Assembly (NCBI GenBank): GCA_900756875.1
Contig: CAAELW010000121.1
Span: 1-19,791, forward strand
Direction: 5' to 3'
Length of the DNA: 19,791 nt
Source of the DNA: Pasteurellaceae bacterium
GTDB taxonomy: Bacteria; Pseudomonadota; Gammaproteobacteria; Enterobacterales; Pasteurellaceae
In this document: positions 14,944-19,791 of the stretch, piece by piece
How positions within the stretch are numbered: position 1 is the stretch's first letter
How the letters are laid out: each line of letters opens with the position of its first letter
Program-made: the position numbers and the translations under genes
The notes under the pieces: generated by a model
What the model was told of the DNA's origin: nothing
Seen by the model: only the letters and a program-made list of their open reading frames with translations
Databases searched by the model: none

Positions 14944-16335
14944 ATGAAGAAAAGAAATTTTGTATTAACCGGTATCGCATTAGGTTTAAGCGTGTTTGCA
15001 ACCTCTTTATCCGCTCAAGCGGCAATTCCAAATGAGATTGTCGAACAAGGCAGCCTTGCACCAATGTTAGAAAAAGCACAAGCAGCAGTTGTGACCCTTT
15101 CTGTTGAAGGCAAAGCAAAAGCAAACAGCCGTTCAGCATTACCTGATGATATTCCGGAAGAATTTAAATTTTTCTTTGGTGATCAATTTGGCGAACAATT
15201 TGGCGGAGATCGTGGCGCATCACGCAACTTCCGTGGTTTAGGTTCTGGTGTGATCATCAATGCAGATAAAGGCTATGTTTTAACCAATAATCACGTGGTA
15301 GATGGTGCGGATAAAATCACCGTAAAATTACAAGATGGACGTGAATTCAAAGCAAAACTCGTTGGAAAAGATGAACAATCTGATATCGCTTTAGTACAAA
15401 TCGAAAAACCGACAAACCTCACCGCAATCAAAATGGCTGATTCCGATAAATTACGTGTAGGTGATTTTACCGTTGCTATCGGTAACCCATTTGGTTTAGG
15501 TCAAACCGTAACCTCTGGTATTGTTTCAGCACTAGGTCGCTCTACTGGTTCAGATAGTGGCGCGTATGAAAACTATATTCAAACCGATGCTGCGGTAAAC
15601 CGTGGTAACTCTGGTGGTGCATTATTGAATTTACAAGGTGAATTAATTGGTATCAATACGGCTATTATTTCTCCTAGTGGCGGTAACGCCGGGATTGCCT
15701 TTGCAATTCCAAGCAACCAAGCAAACAATCTTGTGCAACAAATCTTAGAATTTGGTGAGGTACGTCGTGGTTTACTCGGTATTAAAGGTGGCGAATTAAA
15801 TGCCGATTTAGCGAAAGCCTTTAATGTTAGTGCACAACAAGGTGCATTTGTGAGTGAAGTCATTCCAAATTCTGCTGCCGAAAAAGCTGGCTTGAAAGCG
15901 GGTGATGTAATTACCGCAATGAATGGTCAAAAAATCTCAAGTTTCGCCGAAATGCGTGCAAAAATCGCGACCTCTGGTGCGGGTAAAGAAATTGAACTCA
16001 CTTACTTACGTGATGGCAAAACTGACAACGTAAAAGTGACTTTACAAGCAGATGATGGTTCTCAAACTGCAAGCAAAACCGAGCTTCCTGCATTAGACGG
16101 TGCAACCTTAAACAACTATGATGCAAAAGGTGTAAAAGGCGTGGAAATTAGCAAAGTACAGCCAAATTCAATGGCGGCACAACGCGGTTTAAAATCAGGC
16201 GATATCATCATCGGCATCAACCGTCAGCCAATTGAAAGTACGCAAGACTTACGCAAAGCGCTAGATGAAAAACCATCTGCCGTTGCACTCAATATCTTAC
16301 GTGGCAAAAACAACTTCTACTTATTAGTGCAATAA
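14944..16335 (+). CDS. degP: Periplasmic serine protease/chaperone, DegP/DegQ (HtrA) family
   Basis: A 463-residue HtrA protease that degrades or holds misfolded envelope proteins. A signal peptide covers residues 1-26 (MKKR start, hydrophobic core, cleavage after AQA). The trypsin-like domain has the triad His117 (TNNHVV), Asp147 (SDIAL) and Ser223 (GNSGGAL). Two PDZ domains follow at about 275-375 and 385-463. I chose the ATG at 14944 because TTGGAGAA precedes it and a proper signal peptide begins there. The TTG at 14902 lies in the promoter. The protein has no cysteine and a short LA loop, so it resembles DegQ in form, while its sigma-E-type promoter is as for DegP. The H. influenzae homologue is called HtrA. 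Confidence 0.93.
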   Translation: MKKRNFVLTGIALGLSVFATSLSAQAAIPNEIVEQGSLAPMLEKAQAAVVTLSVEGKAKANSRSALPDDIPEEFKFFFGDQFGEQFGGDRGASRNFRGLGSGVIINADKGYVLTNNHVVDGADKITVKLQDGREFKAKLVGKDEQSDIALVQIEKPTNLTAIKMADSDKLRVGDFTVAIGNPFGLGQTVTSGIVSALGRSTGSDSGAYENYIQTDAAVNRGNSGGALLNLQGELIGINTAIISPSGGNAGIAFAIPSNQANNLVQQILEFGEVRRGLLGIKGGELNADLAKAFNVSAQQGAFVSEVIPNSAAEKAGLKAGDVITAMNGQKISSFAEMRAKIATSGAGKEIELTYLRDGKTDNVKVTLQADDGSQTASKTELPALDGATLNNYDAKGVKGVEISKVQPNSMAAQRGLKSGDIIIGINRQPIESTQDLRKALDEKPSAVALNILRGKNNFYLLVQ

Positions 16336-16339
16336 AATA

Positions 16340-16370
16340 AAAAAGAGCGGTCAATCTGGCCGCTCTTTTT
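16340..16370. terminator. Bidirectional intrinsic terminator between degP and uvrB
   Basis: The stem AAAAAGAGCGG/CCGCTCTTTTT (16340-16350 and 16360-16370) is perfect over 11 bp with a 9-nt loop and T tracts both ways. It serves the converging degP and uvrB transcripts. The AAGAGCGGT inside it differs from the uptake signal by one base. The uvrB stop codon lies 2 bp beyond it. Confidence 0.88.
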
Positions 16371-16372
16371 CT

Positions 16373-18409
16373 TTATTCCGATATCATAAACTGCTCTCTC
16401 AGCTGATGAAGTTGATCGCGTACTGCAGCAGCTTTTTCAAACTCAAGATCTTGCGCAAATTTATACATTTGTTGTTCCAATTTCTTAATTTGTTGTTGGA
16501 ATTCTTTGGCTGATTTAGGTGCATTGTAAAGTGAGGTCGGCTCAGCTGCCGTTTTTCCACGCTGTTTCGATTTTGCTTTTTGATTTGCACCTTGACCAAT
16601 ATCTAACAACTCACCGACTTTCTTATTCAATGCCTGTGGAACAATGCCCTTTTCTTCATTGTATTTCATTTGTTTTTCACGACGGCGATTCGTTTCGGTA
16701 ATGGCTTTTTCCATAGATTTAGTAATACTATCAGCATACAAAATCGCTTTACCATTCAAGTTTCGAGCGGCACGACCGATGGTTTGGATTAAGGAACGTT
16801 CAGAACGCAAGAAACCTTCTTTATCGGCATCTAAAATCGCCACAAGAGAAACTTCTGGAATATCCAAGCCCTCACGTAATAAGTTGATACCAACCAATAC
16901 ATCAAACTCGCCTAAACGTAAATCACGAATAATCTCTACACGCTCAACCGTATCAATATCTGAGTGCAGATAACGTACACGAATGCCATGTTCATCTAAG
17001 TAATCCGTTAAATCTTCCGCCATTTTCTTCGTCAGCGTCGTCACTAAAACACGCTCATTTTTGTCCGCTCTTTGACGCGCTTCGGAGAGCAAATCATCCA
17101 CTTGAATGGACACTGGACGAATTTCAATTTGCGGATCAAGTAAGCCTGTTGGACGCACAACCTGATCAACTATTTCACTGCCCGATTTTTCCAACTCATA
17201 AGGGCCAGGTGTTGCAGAAACGTAAATCGTCTGCGGCGCTAAACGCTCAAACTCTTCAAAGCGTAATGGTCGATTATCCAATGCTGAAGGCAAACGGAAA
17301 CCATATTCCACCAAGGTTTCTTTACGAGAACGGTCACCACGATACATTCCACCAATTTGCGGCACGGTCACGTGTGATTCATCAATAATCAAAATCGCAT
17401 CAGACGGCATATAATCAAATAATGTCGGAGGCGGTTCACCCTCATTTCGGCCAGAAAGATAGCGTGAATAGTTTTCGATTCCTGAGCAATAGCCAAGCTC
17501 ATTCATCATCTCAATGTCAAATTGCGTACGTTGGGTAATACGCTGCTCTTCCAATAGCTTATGTTCTTTGATGAAATATTCACGGCGTTGCACCAGTTCC
17601 GCTTTGATTTTTTCAATGGCATCTAAAATACGCTCTCTTGGCGTCACATAGTGGGTTTTCGGATACACCGTAAAACGCGGAACAGCGCCAAAACTAGTAC
17701 CCGTTAAAGGATCAAATAAGCTTAGGCGTTCAATTTCATCATCAAATAATTCAATTCGTACCGCACGATCGTCAGATTCTGCAGGAAAAATATCAATCAC
17801 CTCACCGCGCACCCGGAATGTACCGCGCTGAAAGGCTTGATCATTTCTTGTGTATTGTAATTCCGCCAACTTCGCTAAAATCTGACGTTGATCGATAATT
17901 GCCCCTTGTTGTAAATGCAACATCATTTGTAAATAGCTATCAGGGTCTCCCAAACCATAAATCGCTGATACAGATGCCACTACAATAGTATCTCGACGCT
18001 CCAAAAATGACTTCGTAGCTGAAAGACGCATCTGTTCAATTTGATCATTAATTGAAGCATCTTTCTCAATAAAGGTATCGCTGCTCGGTACATAAGCTTC
18101 CGGCTGATAATAATCATAGTATGAGACGAAATATTCCACCGCGTTTTCAGGAAAGAACGCTTTCATTTCTGCATAAAGCTGAGCGGCAAGCGTTTTATTT
18201 GGGGCAAGCAACATTGCTGGACGGTTTAACGTCGCAATAACATTTGCAATAGTAAAAGTTTTACCCGATCCCGTTACCCCGAGAAGGGTTTGATGGGCCA
18301 AACCATCCTCTAAATTTTCGACTAATTTTTCGATTGCTTGGGGTTGATCACCGGAAGGTTTAAAATCGGAATGAAGAATAAAAGGCTTAGTATTAATTTT
18401 CTCTGCCAT
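16373..18409 (-). CDS. uvrB: UvrB, excinuclease ABC subunit B
   Basis: DNA-damage recognition helicase of nucleotide excision repair, working with UvrA for loading and UvrC for incision. It has 678 residues. Walker A is GVTGSGKT (44-51). The beta-hairpin that probes DNA contains [17 protein letters not shown]. The Walker B region is [11 protein letters not shown], and helicase motifs V and VI lie in [15 protein letters not shown] and QTIGRAARN. The C-terminal UVR domain ([12 protein letters not shown]) contacts UvrC. I use the ATG at 18409, which gives [10 protein letters not shown] as in Haemophilus. A TTG at 18421 would add four residues. Neither start has a clear ribosome binding site, because an uptake signal occupies that position. 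I found no LexA box upstream. Confidence 0.97.
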   Translation of the reverse strand: MAEKINTKPFILHSDFKPSGDQPQAIEKLVENLEDGLAHQTLLGVTGSGKTFTIANVIATLNRPAMLLAPNKTLAAQLYAEMKAFFPENAVEYFVSYYDYYQPEAYVPSSDTFIEKDASINDQIEQMRLSATKSFLERRDTIVVASVSAIYGLGDPDSYLQMMLHLQQGAIIDQRQILAKLAELQYTRNDQAFQRGTFRVRGEVIDIFPAESDDRAVRIELFDDEIERLSLFDPLTGTSFGAVPRFTVYPKTHYVTPRERILDAIEKIKAELVQRREYFIKEHKLLEEQRITQRTQFDIEMMNELGYCSGIENYSRYLSGRNEGEPPPTLFDYMPSDAILIIDESHVTVPQIGGMYRGDRSRKETLVEYGFRLPSALDNRPLRFEEFERLAPQTIYVSATPGPYELEKSGSEIVDQVVRPTGLLDPQIEIRPVSIQVDDLLSEARQRADKNERVLVTTLTKKMAEDLTDYLDEHGIRVRYLHSDIDTVERVEIIRDLRLGEFDVLVGINLLREGLDIPEVSLVAILDADKEGFLRSERSLIQTIGRAARNLNGKAILYADSITKSMEKAITETNRRREKQMKYNEEKGIVPQALNKKVGELLDIGQGANQKAKSKQRGKTAAEPTSLYNAPKSAKEFQQQIKKLEQQMYKFAQDLEFEKAAAVRDQLHQLREQFMISE

Positions 18410-18418
18410 AAGTGCGGT
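18410..18418 (+). repeat. DNA uptake signal sequence, abutting the uvrB start
   Basis: Exact AAGTGCGGT on the plus strand, directly adjoining the uvrB ATG at 18409 and taking the place where a ribosome binding site would lie. Confidence 0.9.
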
Positions 18419-18447
18419 CAATTTTTTACTGTTTTAGAAGTGTGGCT

Positions 18448-18456
18448 ATTTTAGCA
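18448..18456 (-). promoter_or_regulatory. Probable extended -10 promoter of uvrB
   Basis: On the minus strand TGCTAAAAT is an extended -10 element. No good -35 is present, as is usual for such promoters. Transcription would start near 18441, leaving a leader of about 32 nt that contains the uptake signal. Confidence 0.5.
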
Positions 18457-18671
18457 CATTTATTACTCCAAATTGAGCGATAAAAATCCAAGTTTTACAC
18501 ACACTTAGGCGTGTCAAGTCTTAAACACTTCAAAATTGAAAAATATTTTATTTTTTTTGCTGGACTTTATATAACATATTGATATTTAAACAAATATTAA
18601 CGAATGGCTAATAGATGAACAATTTGAGACAAAGCCAGTCTGCACCAGTGGTTGACCATTTTAAACAAAAA

Positions 18672-18706
18672 CAATCCACAAAGTTATCCACAGGCTTTGT
18701 GGATAG
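18672..18706. promoter_or_regulatory. Cluster of three DnaA-box-like sites
   Basis: CAATCCACA (18672-18680), TTATCCACA (18684-18692, a perfect consensus box) and, in the opposite direction, CTATCCACA (complement of 18698-18706) lie within 35 bp. The last two form an inverted repeat with 8-bp arms around GGCTT. AT-rich DNA flanks the cluster on the left (18540-18600). It could bind DnaA for titration or for regulation. The usual oriC neighbours are not present here. Confidence 0.55.
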
Positions 18707-18748
18707 CAAAAACAGCAAATTTTTTTATAATTTTTTTCATTTTGAGTA

Positions 18749-18777
18749 TTGACAAGCAACAGGTCGCTCATTAAAAT
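18749..18777 (+). promoter_or_regulatory. Sigma-70 promoter of tRNA-Asn
   Basis: TTGACA (18749-18754) is a perfect -35, and TAAAAT (18772-18777) is 17 bp downstream. The GC-rich discriminator GCGCGCC directly follows, which is typical of stable-RNA promoters under stringent control. The start is expected near 18784. Confidence 0.88.
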
Positions 18778-18808
18778 GCGCGCCTATTCTTTGTGATACC
18801 AAATTTAT

Positions 18809-18884
18809 TCCTCCTTAGTTCAGTCGGTAGAACGGTGGACTGTTAATCCATATGTCGCAGGTTCGAGTCCCGCAGGAGGAGCCA
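18809..18884 (+). tRNA. tRNA-Asn (anticodon GUU), CCA encoded
   Basis: A 76-nt cloverleaf. The acceptor stem TCCTCCT pairs with AGGAGGA. The D arm contains AGTTCAGTCGGTAGA, the anticodon GTT is at 18842-18844, the T arm contains GGTTCGAGTCC, and the 3' end is GCCA. It differs little from E. coli tRNA-Asn. It stands alone between its own promoter and terminator. No phage or integrase genes are attached to it in this window. Confidence 0.97.
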
Positions 18885-18953
18885 AATTTCTCTTTTGGTT
18901 TAGCTTTCGTTTGTCTCCTTTTACGAATCCTAAATTTGTAGCCAAAAGAATTT

Positions 18954-18982
18954 AAGCCCATCGTGTTGATGGGCTTTATTTT
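18954..18982 (+). terminator. Intrinsic terminator downstream of tRNA-Asn
   Basis: The stem AAGCCCATC/GATGGGCTT (18954-18962 and 18968-18976) has a 5-nt loop and is followed by a T-rich tail. It ends the tRNA transcript. It may also act on the converging minus-strand gene, though the T tract on that side is weak. Confidence 0.85.
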
Positions 18983-19016
18983 TATCTAATCAATGCTTAT
19001 TTGATGAATTATCAGG

Positions 19017-19784
19017 CTAATTTAATGATGAGCGGTCATCCATTAAGTTATCACATTCCCAGCCAATATAGTCGCCTGAAAACTCCATAGCTAATTTTTC
19101 AAAGCGCTCTACCCACTCGAAGATCTCATTACTGTCTAATGAAAGCTCTTGCTCCAATTTCACCATGAAATAAGGCTGTTCATCTTCTTCCGTCTGGATG
19201 GCTTGGCTTGAATATTTCAACGTACTAAAAGACACTTTTCCAAGCGTTAGTTCATCCATAAAGGGAAACATTTTTTCTTCTTCATCAAAATGGAATGTAT
19301 GCTCAATCAAATAAGTATCACTTAAATTACGCCCTTTGCTATTCAGCATGCTCAAAATCTCTTCCGTCGCATTTAATTTCATTTCTAATGGAGAAGCCAA
19401 TAAGAAATCGAAATAGGTATCCCAATTGGGATCATCCTGCACATTGATTTCTGAGACAAAATCAAGCTGTTGAAGCGTTTCTTTAAGCAAAGCATCGTGT
19501 TCACAATAGAAATGCATTTTTGCCTGATGGTTGCAAATAAAATGCCCTGCAAAGAATACATTTGGAAGTGCAGTCAATTGTGCAAGAATTTTAAAAAGAC
19601 GATTAATCAATTTTTCATATTCGTCTTCATTCGGCAAACCATCCTCATCTCCCTGATAAGGCACGGTAAATTGCACAACCTTACTGAGATGTTTACCATG
19701 ATAAACATCTAAATCTTCAATATTTGCGGTAAACACGGCAGGCATACCATTCACTTGTGAACGGTAATTCTGCCAATTTGCCAT
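19017..19784 (-). CDS. DUF695 / RraB-like protein (TIGR01619-type)
   Basis: A cytoplasmic acidic protein of 255 residues (257 if it starts at the ATG at 19790) without signal peptide or membrane segments. The N-terminal ~130 residues look like DUF695 ([22 protein letters not shown], then [10 protein letters not shown]). The C-terminal ~90 residues resemble RraB, the E. coli inhibitor of RNase [11 protein letters not shown], then [22 protein letters not shown]. Similar proteins of unknown function occur in Haemophilus. A role in RNA turnover is inference from the RraB likeness only. The right window edge is 1 base from the upstream ATG, so the true start and its ribosome binding site cannot be judged. 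Confidence 0.72.
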   Translation of the reverse strand: MANWQNYRSQVNGMPAVFTANIEDLDVYHGKHLSKVVQFTVPYQGDEDGLPNEDEYEKLINRLFKILAQLTALPNVFFAGHFICNHQAKMHFYCEHDALLKETLQQLDFVSEINVQDDPNWDTYFDFLLASPLEMKLNATEEILSMLNSKGRNLSDTYLIEHTFHFDEEEKMFPFMDELTLGKVSFSTLKYSSQAIQTEEDEQPYFMVKLEQELSLDSNEIFEWVERFEKLAMEFSGDYIGWECDNLMDDRSSLN

Positions 19785-19791
19785 ATCCATG

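Larger units (their letters stand above)
18422..18748. other. AT-rich intergenic region upstream of uvrB and the tRNA
   Basis: About 330 bp with long A/T runs. It holds the probable uvrB promoter at its left end and a cluster of DnaA-box-like sites near its right end, both listed separately. A 45-codon ATG frame (18615-18752) exists but has no ribosome binding site and runs into the tRNA promoter, so I do not call it a gene. Confidence 0.65.

Noticed and set aside
18422..18500. LexA (SOS) box upstream of uvrB
   Set aside because: No CTGT-N8-ACAG match; a CTGT occurs at 18430 but without the partner half.
18672..18706. Chromosomal replication origin
   Set aside because: Only three boxes are present and the usual oriC neighbour genes are missing; kept as a DnaA-box cluster only.
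18809..18884. tRNA-Asn as an integration site
   Set aside because: No integrase, no repeated tRNA 3' end and no phage genes are visible within the window.

Overview
The window comes from a gammaproteobacterium of the family Pasteurellaceae, in the Haemophilus influenzae-type DNA-uptake clade. The best evidence is the Hin-type uptake signal AAGTGCGGT, present as ten exact copies on both strands, about one per 2 kb. UvrB reads as very close to the Haemophilus protein, the DNA is AT-rich, and an enterobacterial-style hydrogenase-4 locus sits in this background. H. influenzae itself is not known for this hydrogenase, so Aggregatibacter or a relative is my best guess. The sequence alone does not settle the genus.

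Left half (1-9392, all minus strand): a compact hyf operon, transcribed hyfA-B-C-D-E-F-G-H. The last gene is cut by the left edge. It encodes a membrane-bound group 4 [NiFe] hydrogenase of the hydrogenase-4 / formate hydrogenlyase type. There are two iron-sulfur electron carriers (HyfA, HyfH), a catalytic large subunit with a NuoC-like N-terminus (HyfG), a NuoH-like subunit (HyfC), a NuoK-like subunit (HyfE) and three antiporter-like membrane subunits (HyfB, HyfD, HyfF). Gaps are 4-36 bp and most genes have a strong AGGAGG-type ribosome binding site. HyfG keeps a 32-residue C-terminal tail that a maturation protease should remove.

9393-9735 is a divergent control region. It carries a near-perfect FNR box, which also reads as a CRP site, and four inverted repeats. 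I found no sigma-54 promoter, although the E. coli hyf operon has one. To the right, hypC and hypF (plus strand) encode two maturation proteins that build the Fe(CN)2CO part of the NiFe centre, so the region probably controls both the enzyme and part of its assembly machinery.

Right half (12305-19791): conserved housekeeping genes. lysO (lysine exporter) and aroG (DAHP synthase) are on the minus strand, and aroG has a TrpR operator upstream. A periplasmic DegP/DegQ-type protease follows on the plus strand behind a sigma-E-type promoter, then uvrB on the minus strand. An AT-rich intergenic stretch holds a cluster of three DnaA-box-like sites. Next come tRNA-Asn(GUU) with a clear sigma-70 promoter, and a minus-strand DUF695/RraB-like protein at the right edge. 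Convergent pairs are separated by good intrinsic terminators. I saw no insertion sequences, CRISPR arrays, integrases or broken genes, and no clearly novel multi-gene system. The points most worth a second look are the regulatory layout of the hyf/hyp region, the TrpR operator on an AroG-type enzyme, the sigma-E promoter on a DegQ-like protease and the DnaA-box cluster.
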